DNA from: an uncultured Bacteroidaceae bacterium
GTDB lineage: Bacteria; Bacteroidota; Bacteroidia; Bacteroidales; Bacteroidaceae
Direction of reading: 5' to 3'
DNA length: 64,000 nt
Assembly: GCA_905233465.1 (NCBI GenBank)
Contig: CAJOEI010000006.1
Coordinates: 1-64,000 of the forward strand
This document shows, in pieces, positions 1-8,008 of this stretch. The translations under genes were made by a program, and so were the position numbers. Each line of letters begins with the position of its first letter. Positions within the stretch are counted from its first letter, which is position 1. Under the pieces are notes generated by a model that saw nothing but the letters and a program-made list of their open reading frames with translations, ran no database searches and was not told where the DNA came from.

Positions 1-572
1 GAGTCGACAGCGTCGAGTGTGTGCTGCTTCTCCTGCAATGTGACGAGCTGGTAGAAATATGATGTGAGTTGGCGTTCGACATCGTTGCGTGTGAGCTGTA
101 GCTGCAGGCGGCTGGCTTGTTCTCCGACCTTAGCCAGACGGTTACCATTGATTATCTGTCCGCCAGTGAAGATTGGCAGAACGGCATTGATGCCGGCAAT
201 GGTTCCATTTTTCATCATGGTCATTGTCATAGGTGACGACAACGCGGCGAGTGCTTCAGCAGGCAGACTCTGTGCGAGAGAAGCTCCAAGTTCGGGCGTG
301 ATATACTCCGACGGATCGATGTCCATCTTGGCCATCTCGCGATTGGCAGCGAAGGTCATGGCTGTGCCGCTGATGGTGGGGAAGTAGTTGGTGAATGCTT
401 CTTTGCGTTGCAACGACGAACTCTCTACGGCTCGAATGGCGTTGCGGATGCTAATGTTGCGTTGGAGCGCAGAGTCGAGCAGCTGCTGGAGGCTATAGGC
501 TGGTTGAGCTGCTGCGCCGCAGCAGAAGACAGACACTAATATGATGGAAAGAAGTTTTTTTATATAATTCAT
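1..572 (-). CDS. TolC-like outer-membrane efflux protein (partial)
   Basis: Outer-membrane channel of a tripartite efflux pump; only the first 190 or so residues lie in the window and the gene runs off the left edge. I translated it from the ATG whose complement is at 570-572. The protein opens with a signal peptide (MNYIKKLLSIILVSVFCCGAAAQ) and continues YSLQQLLDSALQRN, the usual start of the mature TolC/OEP fold, followed by long helical Gln/Ala-rich stretches. It is the third gene of a minus-strand set (adaptor, pump, channel), which supports the family call. The exported substrate cannot be told from the sequence. Confidence 0.85.
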   Translation of the reverse strand, partial: MNYIKKLLSIILVSVFCCGAAAQPAYSLQQLLDSALQRNISIRNAIRAVESSSLQRKEAFTNYFPTISGTAMTFAANREMAKMDIDPSEYITPELGASLAQSLPAEALAALSSPMTMTMMKNGTIAGINAVLPIFTGGQIINGNRLAKVGEQASRLQLQLTRNDVERQLTSYFYQLVTLQEKQHTLDAVD

Positions 573-582
573 AATTCAGAGG

Positions 583-620
583 CCCACCCCCAACCCCTCC
601 CCAAGGGAGGGGAGAGTGGG
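583..620. repeat. G/C hairpin repeat, CCCACCCC family (intergenic copy)
   Basis: The arms CCCCTCCCC and GGGGAGGGG-like bases form a strong stem, preceded by GGCCCACCCCC. Related copies lie at 17727, 22668, 29077, 29704, 30167 and 30264. This copy sits between the pump and the tolC-like gene. The bases that follow (about 619-669) are a low-complexity string of AATGGA/AATGCA words, also typical of junctions in this window. Confidence 0.7.
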
Positions 621-672
621 AATGGAGAATGGATAATGGAAAATTGACAATGGACAATGCACAATGCATAGA

Positions 673-3600
673 TCAGGATGACTTAGAACTAAGTTTCCAG
701 TAGAGTACTGGCAGGACAGTGACTACAAGTATGAGTGTGCCAATGCCTCCGGCGAATATGGTCACGCCGACGGGCATCCAGAATGATGACCCTGCGATGA
801 TCATGGGGATGACGCCTACTGCTGTGGTTGCTGTGGTAAGGAAGATTGGCACCATGCGTCGTCGTCCGGCATGGTAGGCAGCTTGACGAATGTCATTGTT
901 GATGTTTTTGCGATAGGCGTCGGCATGCTCGAAGATAAGAATCTCGTTGCGCATGATGATGCCCATTAGTGTAACGAGGCCGAATATGCTTGTCAGGCCG
1001 AGGGCGCGGTCCATGAGTGCAAGTCCCACGAGTGTTCCAGGCATCATGAGTGCGAGTGCTGCCAGGCATAGGAAGGTGATGCCGAATCTCTTGAAGTTGA
1101 ACAACAGGAAGAAGAATATGATGACTATTGCTATGGCTATGCCGTTGAATATTTGTGGCACAGCTTCGTTGTTGTATTCTATCTCACCGCCTATCTCGGT
1201 CCGGATGCCTTGTGGAAGTTCTATCTCATGCTGCATGATATGTGCTATGCGGTTCTCTACGGGAGCGGTGTAAACGCCGTGTGGGAAGTGTGCCGTCACA
1301 GTGATGCATCGTTCTCCACCACGATGCACGATGCGGCATTCGCTCCATTGTGGTTCTACTTGGGCTATCTGTCGGAGGGGCACGGTGGTGTTGGCTGATG
1401 AGATTGTGGCAGAGAGCATGGATGTAGGTGTGGCGATGCCGAAGTCCTCGACGTCGGAGTAACGCAGGTCGGCATCGTCTTTCACCACAACGGGCAGTTC
1501 GTAGTCGCCTTCCCATATCTGTCCGACGCGCATGTCGCCAGACGTGGCGCTGAGTGCGAGCTGTGCCATCGAGCGTGTCATGCCGAGTTCAACGGACTTC
1601 ACGGGGTCGAGAGCTACATTGATGATGGGCGTGGGGGTGAAGTAGTCGCTATGTACCCATTCCACCTGCGGCATGTCGCGCATGCAGTCCATGAGACGGT
1701 TGGCAGCCACGTGCAACGAGTCGATGTCTTCGCCATAGAAACGGTATTCCAGCTCATTCACTTCGAGATAGTCCAGACGTTTGAACTTGACGTAAGCATT
1801 GGGGAACGTCTCGCTCAAACGCGGCTGGTATTCGGTTAGGAGGTCAAGTGTGGCTTTGTCGGACACTGTGTTGACGATGAACTGTGCATAGTTGTCACCT
1901 GCAATATGTGGAGCATAGGCATCCATGAATCTTGGTGACGAACAACCAATGAAACTGGTGATGCTGGTGATGCGTTCGTCGTCCTCCAGTTGGCTCTGCA
2001 CGCTGTCTGCCACGGCTTGTGTGAGTGCGATGCCTGTGCCTTCTGGCATGAATATCTCCACGGCAAACTGGTCGCGGTCGGCGTATGGGAAGAGGCGTAT
2101 CTTCAGCGTGGGCACTATGAGCATCGACAGGGCTATGCTGGCCAAGCCCAGGCCGATGGTGATATATGGATGGCGGAACACCCAATCGAGGATGCGGTTG
2201 TAGAAGTCCTGTACGTGGTCAGTGAAGCGCTTGCGCTGTACTGTGCCGTTTGTCTTTGGTTTGGGCACACCGATGATCTTCACGCAGAGGAAGGGAATGA
2301 CAGCCATAGCGAGAAGTAGCGACACCATGAGATTGATGGTGATGGTCCACGGGAAGGAAAGCAGAGCATCGAGGAAGACTCCCTTCATGGTGATGAGGAA
2401 TGGGAAGAAGATGGCACAGATGCACACCGTGGCGAGCATCATGGGCATGAAATACTGCCTGACGGCCGTCACGGCAGCTTCGCGTGGGGGATTACCTTTG
2501 CCAATGTATTCCAGATAGCCGTCGATAACGACAATGGAGTTGTCGACAACCATCCCCAGCACCACAATGAGTGCAGCCAGGGTGACGATGTTCAGCTCTA
2601 TGCCAGTCATATACATGATTGCCACGGAGACAAATGTGCTGAGAGGTATGGTGATGGCAGCTACGATGGCAGAGCGTATGGGGAAGAGAATCATCATCAC
2701 AAGAATGATTACAGCCATCGATATGAGCAGGTCGCGCAAGAATCCTGTCACACTTTGGCTCACCACCTTGGGCTTGTCGGCGATACGTGTCAGTGTTACG
2801 TCGTCGGGCAGCTCGTCGGCAGCAAAGCTGCTGAGGACATCATCCACCTCGTGCCCATATTGCACGACATTGTTGCCAGGCGTCATCTCCATTGAGATGA
2901 GAAGACACGGGTGACGGTCCTGCTCAATGCGTGGCGAGAGGCTGTCGTACTCGCGCACCACGCGTGCCACATCCCGCACACGCACAACCTTGCCCGTTGA
3001 AGCATCACTATAGATAATCTGATTGGCAATCTCCTCCTCGCTGTTTTCCATCGCCTCGACATGTATAGGGATGTTCTGGTCTGGGTCGCGAATGCTACCG
3101 CTGATGGTTGTGATGCCTTGTGCCTGCAATCGACTGAATAGCAGTTGCTGTCCTATGCCATAGGCTTGCAGCCGCTGACGGTCCACGTAGAGGCTAATCT
3201 GTTCCTTCTGCGTGCCATATATCTTCACGTTGGCCACAGACGGTATTCTCCGCAGTCGGTCTCCAAGACGGTCGCTGTAGTGCTGAAGCTCGCGATAGCT
3301 GCGCTGGCTGCTTTCTATGGCTATTAGCAGGGCTGATGTGTTGCCAAAATCATCGTTAACCACGAGTGCGAGCACGCCTGACGGCAATGATGACTTGAAT
3401 GTCGTCAAGCCGTGTTTGATCTTGCTCCATACTTCATCTTTGTTATTAACGTTGTCTCCCAGTTTAACCATAACGATGCACATCCCGTTTTGGGAGGTCG
3501 TGACGGTTTTGGCACGGTTCACCTCGCCGTATGTGAAGAGATATCGTTCCAGCGGCTTTGCCACTTGTTCCTCGACCTCCTCAGTAGTGGCACCGGGATA

Positions 3601-3783
3601 TACTGCCACGACAACACCTTGACGTATTGTGGTGTGCGGAAATTCATCCTTGGGCATAACCCACATGCCGTATATGCCCATGATGAACAGCAGCCCGACA
3701 ACGAGCAGCGAGATGCGATAGTGCTCCAGTGGCCATGCAAACCAATCCGGTTTTTTCATAACTCTAATTCGTTGTTTCGTCAA
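673..3783 (-). CDS. RND-family efflux permease
   Basis: Inner-membrane proton-driven pump of the AcrB/MdtB/CzcA superfamily, 1036 residues, which is full length for the family. Visible features are the first transmembrane helix after a short cytoplasmic start, the large periplasmic porter domain with ATTEEVEEQVAKPLE, the TM4 stretch GMVVDNSIVVIDG (relay-type Asp, with Asn where many HAE1 pumps have a second Asp), and a duplicated second half ending in helices near residues 880-1030. It overlaps the upstream adaptor gene by 4 bases, so the two are translationally coupled. The unusual VDN relay sequence suggests a subfamily other than the classic drug pumps; substrate unknown. Confidence 0.93.
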   Translation of the reverse strand: MTKQRIRVMKKPDWFAWPLEHYRISLLVVGLLFIMGIYGMWVMPKDEFPHTTIRQGVVVAVYPGATTEEVEEQVAKPLERYLFTYGEVNRAKTVTTSQNGMCIVMVKLGDNVNNKDEVWSKIKHGLTTFKSSLPSGVLALVVNDDFGNTSALLIAIESSQRSYRELQHYSDRLGDRLRRIPSVANVKIYGTQKEQISLYVDRQRLQAYGIGQQLLFSRLQAQGITTISGSIRDPDQNIPIHVEAMENSEEEIANQIIYSDASTGKVVRVRDVARVVREYDSLSPRIEQDRHPCLLISMEMTPGNNVVQYGHEVDDVLSSFAADELPDDVTLTRIADKPKVVSQSVTGFLRDLLISMAVIILVMMILFPIRSAIVAAITIPLSTFVSVAIMYMTGIELNIVTLAALIVVLGMVVDNSIVVIDGYLEYIGKGNPPREAAVTAVRQYFMPMMLATVCICAIFFPFLITMKGVFLDALLSFPWTITINLMVSLLLAMAVIPFLCVKIIGVPKPKTNGTVQRKRFTDHVQDFYNRILDWVFRHPYITIGLGLASIALSMLIVPTLKIRLFPYADRDQFAVEIFMPEGTGIALTQAVADSVQSQLEDDERITSITSFIGCSSPRFMDAYAPHIAGDNYAQFIVNTVSDKATLDLLTEYQPRLSETFPNAYVKFKRLDYLEVNELEYRFYGEDIDSLHVAANRLMDCMRDMPQVEWVHSDYFTPTPIINVALDPVKSVELGMTRSMAQLALSATSGDMRVGQIWEGDYELPVVVKDDADLRYSDVEDFGIATPTSMLSATISSANTTVPLRQIAQVEPQWSECRIVHRGGERCITVTAHFPHGVYTAPVENRIAHIMQHEIELPQGIRTEIGGEIEYNNEAVPQIFNGIAIAIVIIFFFLLFNFKRFGITFLCLAALALMMPGTLVGLALMDRALGLTSIFGLVTLMGIIMRNEILIFEHADAYRKNINNDIRQAAYHAGRRRMVPIFLTTATTAVGVIPMIIAGSSFWMPVGVTIFAGGIGTLILVVTVLPVLYWKLSSKSS

Positions 3784-4820
3784 TATATTGTCTTTGTGCC
3801 TTCGCTAAGTTTTTGATAGCCTTCTGTGACGATGCGCTGTCCAGCAGCGAGGTTGCCGGACACTTCGACACGGTTGCCCACTGTCTGCCCTATGACCACG
3901 GGAATGCGGTGGGCCGCAGAGTCAGCGGCTATCGTCCACACAAATAGTGAACCATCAGGGCGGCGTTGGACGGATGTCAGTGGAACTGATATACGTTTGC
4001 TGTCGGCATTAGCATCAGAATCTGCATATACTGTTGCCACCATGCCTGGCAACAAAAGCCCTTCGTTATTATTTACGCGCACGCGAAAGTCATAGGTGTG
4101 AGTCAAGGCATCGGCTTGCACGCCACGTTCAATGCGTCCACCTGCATATTCTCGTCCAATAGCGTCGACATTGATGCGTGTGGGTGTTGTGGGAGTGATG
4201 GTGGCAACCTCAGCCTCTGGTACAGAGAATTTGACCTTGACGTTCGAGATGTCGAGAATTGTCACTACGGCCTGTGATGGCATTGCTGTCTCGCCTGCTT
4301 CAACGGCCTTGCGTCCTATTACACCGCTCACGGGAGCTGTCAGGCGACAGTCGGCAACGTTCTGCTGTGCGATGGCTTTCTGTGAACGAGCCTGTGCAAC
4401 TTTGCTCTGGACATCCACCCATTGTGCATCTGTGATCGAGCCCCGCTCGTGGAGCATACCATAGCGCTGCAAGGCATCCTCGGCCTGAGCAAGGCTGGCT
4501 TCAGCGGCTGCGAGCATGTTGCGTGCCTGTGTGTCGTCCATCTCTGCCAACAGTTGGCCGCGGCTCACAGCCTGTCCTTCGCTAACAAGCACTCGCCGCA
4601 CAGTGCCCATGCTGGTGAAGCTCACGGCAGTGGATTGTGATTCCTCGACAATACCAACATACTCACGTGCTGATGAAGTGGCATTGTCAGTATAGTCGCC
4701 CAGCACTTCTGTTGTCACGCGCGTGGGGGCTTTTGTGCTGCGTTGTGTCTCGTTGTGTGAACAAGCTACTGGCACTGTCATTGTTGCTGATAGTGCCAGT
4801 ATGATAATAGAATGCTTCAT
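3780..4820 (-). CDS. RND efflux periplasmic adaptor (membrane fusion lipoprotein)
   Basis: AcrA/MexA-type adaptor, 346 residues, linking the pump to the outer-membrane channel. The N-terminus is a lipoprotein signal peptide with lipobox VPVAC (Cys20), so it is probably anchored by lipid. It then shows the split lipoyl domain (GTVRRVLVSEGQAVSRGQLLAEMDD and, after the helical hairpin, DCRLTAPVSGVIGRK), a beta-barrel and a membrane-proximal end. The hairpin between residues about 95 and 150 is short, as in adaptors that meet TolC tip to tip. It is the first gene of the efflux set and overlaps the pump by 4 bases. Confidence 0.92.
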   Translation of the reverse strand: MKHSIIILALSATMTVPVACSHNETQRSTKAPTRVTTEVLGDYTDNATSSAREYVGIVEESQSTAVSFTSMGTVRRVLVSEGQAVSRGQLLAEMDDTQARNMLAAAEASLAQAEDALQRYGMLHERGSITDAQWVDVQSKVAQARSQKAIAQQNVADCRLTAPVSGVIGRKAVEAGETAMPSQAVVTILDISNVKVKFSVPEAEVATITPTTPTRINVDAIGREYAGGRIERGVQADALTHTYDFRVRVNNNEGLLLPGMVATVYADSDANADSKRISVPLTSVQRRPDGSLFVWTIAADSAAHRIPVVIGQTVGNRVEVSGNLAAGQRIVTEGYQKLSEGTKTIY

Positions 4821-4844
4821 TTGAGATAATATGCTATTGTCTTT

Positions 4845-5249
4845 TTATTTGTATTGTTGTGAAAGTGAATCTTGCATAAGTTGGTTCTCGTATGCCTGAC
4901 GCAGCAGGTCGTCGAATGTCTGTACGCGTTCGAATTCCTCTAAACGTCGTTGCCATCGTCGGCTGCGTCGCTCTTGCTTGCGCTGGCGTATGGCAAAGGG
5001 ATGTGTAATCTTATCATTGATGCCAGGTGAAAGCTTCTCCAGGACATCACCTATACTCTTCATGCGCGGCTCGTTGCCTAATGAGCGTCGCAGGGCATCT
5101 TCTACTGGTAGGTCTTTGGATGGCCGCACCTCCACTTCGCGCAATGTGTCGCCTTGCACAATAAGAACATTCTGTCCCAGCGTATCAGCTGGAACAGTGT
5201 CGGCCATTGTACATAGTGGCAGTGCTGCAGCAGCCACAAAGACGGCCAT
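4845..5249 (-). CDS. Hypothetical secreted protein, 134 aa
   Basis: No family recognised. I start it at the Met whose complement is 5247-5249, because that gives a signal peptide (MAVFVAAAALPLCTMADT). A longer reading from 5303 would overlap the upstream gene by 34 bases. The mature part has DTLREVEVRPSKDLPVEDALRRSLGNEP, then a basic stretch (RQRKQERRSRRWQRR) and an acidic/Gln-rich helix at the end. It lies 24 bases before the efflux adaptor on the same strand, so it may share its transcript, but nothing in the sequence ties it to efflux. Confidence 0.6.
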   Translation of the reverse strand: MAVFVAAAALPLCTMADTVPADTLGQNVLIVQGDTLREVEVRPSKDLPVEDALRRSLGNEPRMKSIGDVLEKLSPGINDKITHPFAIRQRKQERRSRRWQRRLEEFERVQTFDDLLRQAYENQLMQDSLSQQYK

Positions 5250-5269
5250 AGTATGTGTGAAATGGTGTT

Positions 5270-5509
5270 TCAGCGTTTGCCGCGAATGAGTTGGAACAGC
5301 CAAATCAACACGACAGCACCTACGACAGCAGTGCCTATGGTGCCTATTGTGCCACCCCAGGAGATGCCGAGTTTCTCAAACAGCCATCCGCCAAAGCAGC
5401 CACCAAGTAGTCCAATAACGATATTCCAAAGGCAACCATATCCTTCGCCGCGCATAATCCATCCTGCTATGGCACCTGCCAGCAGTCCGACGATTAGTCC
5501 TTCTATCAT
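5270..5509 (-). CDS. GlsB/YeaQ/YmgE family small membrane protein
   Basis: 79-residue integral membrane protein of the family named after transglycosylase-associated protein and GlsB; the members' function is poorly known (general stress in some bacteria). The family pattern is clear: GLIVGLLAGAIAGWIMRGEGYGCLWNIVIGLLGGCFGGWLFEKLG, that is Gly-rich helices with the G-W-I-M-R-G turn, followed by a third helix and the basic end LIRGKR. It is preceded by an A/T-rich junction with the word GAGTTGAAAGTTGAAAAATG. Confidence 0.85.
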   Translation of the reverse strand: MIEGLIVGLLAGAIAGWIMRGEGYGCLWNIVIGLLGGCFGGWLFEKLGISWGGTIGTIGTAVVGAVVLIWLFQLIRGKR

Positions 5510-5555
5510 GGAGAGTTGAGAGTTGAAAGTTGAAAAATGAAAGTGATAGTCTTAT

Positions 5556-7010
5556 TTATTTGATTGCTTCTTCCTCGTTTTGTCTTGCCATACGAATATA
5601 GTCTTTAACGTATGGGTCGTCAAGGAAACGTTGTGAAGCCAACGTGATGATTTCCTCGATCTGCGGCGTGAGCATGGGGTAGGGCAGTTCGCTGGTGAGA
5701 ATCATGAACACACCTGGTCCGAGAGGGTTGTCCATATTGCGCTTGATGAACTGTGTGACAATCTGGTCCTCGCGTGCGTTGAGCACAGCTGCCTCGGCAG
5801 AGAGCTGACGGAGAATCTCGTCGTGGTCCATGCCATCCATGATGAGCTGTGTCTCACGATGCGGCAGTTGTGATATCAAGTCGTCCACCTCGCTCTTGCG
5901 CTTGATGAAGGCAAATAGGCTGTCGTTGAGTGGTGATCCGCTGACACGGTTGTGTTTCTCACCGATACTGACATTGAGTTCTTCGGCATCGAGAACTATT
6001 GGCATTAGGCTCTCTGTGCCGATGAATATGCTTCCCATCACAGGGTCGTCGACTTGAGGCGCCATGGCAAATCGGCCGTGAACGATGCGTGCCGAGTCGA
6101 TGTCGTGTAGGGTGCCTTCGGAGTAGACCTTAATATATATAGTACGTCCTTCGAGCTGATGGAGCGATGTGGTGCCGTGGATGGTGGCTGGGCTCTGGCA
6201 GGAAGAAAGTGCAAACGTTAACGAAAATGATAACAAAAATAGGAGGGAGGCATGCAATTTACAATTTGACAATTTACAATTTACAGTGACTGTGGGTTGT
6301 AGTGCGCTGGCGATGATGTCGCGTGTGCGCTGCATTACCTCGTGTTCGGCTTCTGTGCCGTGTGTCGTTGAGGGTATGGGAGCGTGTATTGTCATGCTTA
6401 GTTTGTGTCGTCTCACGAAGTTCACTCCTCGCCATCGTGGAAGGACATCATATGAGCCGTTGATGGTGACAGGCAACAGCGGCAGTGAGAGTTCGTCAGC
6501 CAGCTGGAATGCTCCGCGCTTGAATGGCTGCATCTCTCCGTCAAGTGTGCGTGCACCTTCGGGGAAGACGACGACTGATATGCCTTCTTTGAGTATCTCG
6601 CGAGCGCGGTCGTATGTCTCTTTGATGCGTTTGGGGCCTCTGTTGTCCACAAAGATAAATCCCGAACTCTCGCATGCTCGTCCCACAAGGGGGATACTAC
6701 GCAGTTCGTGTTTCATCATCCACTTGAAATGGCGGTTGAGGAATCCGTAGACGAGGAAAATGTCGAATGCGCCCTGATGGTTGGGCACTATGACATAGCT
6801 CTGTCCGGGTTGCATGTTCTCGCGTCCCGTGACTTCAACGGGCAGGAGCAGTATGCGCACAAAGGCTCGTGCCCATAGGCGGCCGGGATAGTAGCTCCAC
6901 CACGATGCAGGGCCTACGGCACATCCAATGATTGTTGCAATGGATGTGAGAGCCGTGATGATGATGAGTAATGGTGCGGCCACAAGGAGTTGATAGGCAC
7001 GGTAGAACAT
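5556..7010 (-). CDS. PlsC-type acyltransferase fused in frame to a DUF4369-like lipoprotein
   Basis: 484 residues. Residues 1-240 are a 1-acyl-glycerol-3-phosphate acyltransferase: N-terminal membrane helix, H78QGAFD (HX4D catalytic motif), FVDNRG, and FPEGAR at 149-154. Residues 254-484 look like an independent Bacteroidota DUF4369-type lipoprotein, with a second signal sequence (ASLLFLLSFSLTFALSSC, lipobox Cys271) now internal. The joint, VTVNCKLSNCKL (241-252), is encoded by the A/T-rich junction repeat TGTAAATTGTCAAATTG. The two parts were probably separate genes whose spacer lost its stop codons. A TTG at codon 252 could still start the lipoprotein on its own. A sequencing or assembly slip is an alternative. 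Confidence 0.85.
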   Translation of the reverse strand: MFYRAYQLLVAAPLLIIITALTSIATIIGCAVGPASWWSYYPGRLWARAFVRILLLPVEVTGRENMQPGQSYVIVPNHQGAFDIFLVYGFLNRHFKWMMKHELRSIPLVGRACESSGFIFVDNRGPKRIKETYDRAREILKEGISVVVFPEGARTLDGEMQPFKRGAFQLADELSLPLLPVTINGSYDVLPRWRGVNFVRRHKLSMTIHAPIPSTTHGTEAEHEVMQRTRDIIASALQPTVTVNCKLSNCKLHASLLFLLSFSLTFALSSCQSPATIHGTTSLHQLEGRTIYIKVYSEGTLHDIDSARIVHGRFAMAPQVDDPVMGSIFIGTESLMPIVLDAEELNVSIGEKHNRVSGSPLNDSLFAFIKRKSEVDDLISQLPHRETQLIMDGMDHDEILRQLSAEAAVLNAREDQIVTQFIKRNMDNPLGPGVFMILTSELPYPMLTPQIEEIITLASQRFLDDPYVKDYIRMARQNEEEAIK

Positions 7011-7017
7011 AGTGGGC

Positions 7018-7085
7018 GCGGCCGAGGCCGCTGTTTAAAGTTTATAGTTGAAAGTAGAAAATTGAAAATTGAAAGTTTATGGTTT
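7018..7085 (-). repeat. Junction element: A/T-rich tract plus G/C hairpin before a start codon
   Basis: Read on the minus strand: repeated TTTCAATTTTCAA words, then AAACTTTAAACA, then the perfect hairpin GCGGCC-TC-GGCCGC (7018-7031), then 7 bases and the ATG of the acyltransferase. The same order occurs at 19723, 24522, 25421 and 26195 on the plus strand. Confidence 0.7.
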
Positions 7086-7090
7086 AGTGT

Positions 7091-7471
7091 TTAAAGGGGT
7101 TCCGTTTTTTTCTTGTTGAGTTCTGCTGGTATGCGGATAGCTGTGTAGAGTTGTAGTACGGCAGCTATGGAGAGTGCCACCACCCATTCGTTGCGTCGAG
7201 CAGGTCCGAGGTTCCATGTCTGCATGGTCATCAGTGCAGCGGCCACAAGGAGTGCGATGTCTCCCAGCAGCTGTTGTCGGCGCAAGCGTCGTATGACAAA
7301 GTCATTGCCCTCGTATCGGCAAAGCATCTGCATGGGGGTGAAAATCAATGTTCCCGTGACAAACATCACAGTTGCTGCCACGGGCCAGATAATGTATGTT
7401 GCGGCTCCTATGAGCATCACCACTGCTCCCACTTTCATGAGCCACTGCTGTAATGGTGTGAGTTCCGTCAT
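7091..7471 (-). CDS. Hypothetical four-helix membrane protein
   Basis: 126 residues, no named family recognised. Hydropathy by eye gives four membrane segments: VGAVVMLIGAATYIIW, AATVMFVTGTLIFTPMQ, DIALLVAAALMTM and VVALSIAAVLQLYTAI, with a basic loop (CRYEGNDFVIRRLRRQQ) between the second and third and a Lys-rich end. It overlaps the end of the upstream FtsB-like gene by 4 bases, so the pair is probably translated from one message. The link with a division gene is only positional. Confidence 0.7.
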   Translation of the reverse strand: MTELTPLQQWLMKVGAVVMLIGAATYIIWPVAATVMFVTGTLIFTPMQMLCRYEGNDFVIRRLRRQQLLGDIALLVAAALMTMQTWNLGPARRNEWVVALSIAAVLQLYTAIRIPAELNKKKTEPL

Positions 7472-7779
7472 TGTTCGTTGTCTGGCTCCTCAAAGACAAA
7501 GATGTCCTCTCCGGGGCGCTTCATGAAATATTTTTCACGTGCGAGATGTTCAATGGCATCAGATGAGGTCTCGATGGCCTGCAGTTGGGCCGTCTCGCTA
7601 TCGTAGAGTTCGACATATTTGTCTATCTCGCGATGCAGCCGTCGTATCTCCACTTGCCTTTGGTATCGAACCATTATGCTGTCATCATCAATGAATCCCA
7701 CCACCGCAAGGAATATCACGAACGCCACTGCATACTTGTGTTGGCGCATCATGTGCCAGAATGTAAACAGGTGTCCCAT
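7468..7779 (-). CDS. Septum formation initiator (FtsB/DivIC-like)
   Basis: 103 residues with the bitopic divisome layout: short cytoplasmic start, one membrane helix (YAVAFVIFLAVVGFI), then a coiled coil (QRQVEIRRLHREIDKYVELYDSE), ending with HLAREKYFMKRPGEDIFVFEE. The motif AREKYFMKRPGEDIF is the family signature. FtsB/DivIC proteins form a complex with FtsL and FtsQ that activates septal cell-wall synthesis. It starts 229 bases from dnaX, divergently, and is followed by a small membrane protein. Confidence 0.9.
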   Translation of the reverse strand: MGHLFTFWHMMRQHKYAVAFVIFLAVVGFIDDDSIMVRYQRQVEIRRLHREIDKYVELYDSETAQLQAIETSSDAIEHLAREKYFMKRPGEDIFVFEEPDNEQ

Positions 7780-7951
7780 CTTATCTTTTTCTATTTTTTA
7801 CTCCTTATTGTCCGTCTTTTTGACGGTGCGAAGATAATTAAAAGTTGAAAGCAGGCATGTGAAATCATACACTTTTTATGTATTTTTTAGAGTTTGATGT
7901 TCAAAGTTAAAAGTTTTTTTATTGAAATGCCGTTTTATAAATCATTTTATA

Positions 7952-7959
7952 TACTTTTG
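7952..7959 (+). promoter_or_regulatory. Candidate -7 box for dnaX
   Basis: TACTTTTG matches the Bacteroidota -7 consensus TAnnTTTG and lies 49 bases before the dnaX start. I see no well-spaced TTTG -33 element, so this is tentative. Confidence 0.45.
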
Positions 7960-8008
7960 CAGGCAAAATCTGGAAAGGGTAATTATCCTTTTCTTAATAT
8001 TACATTCA

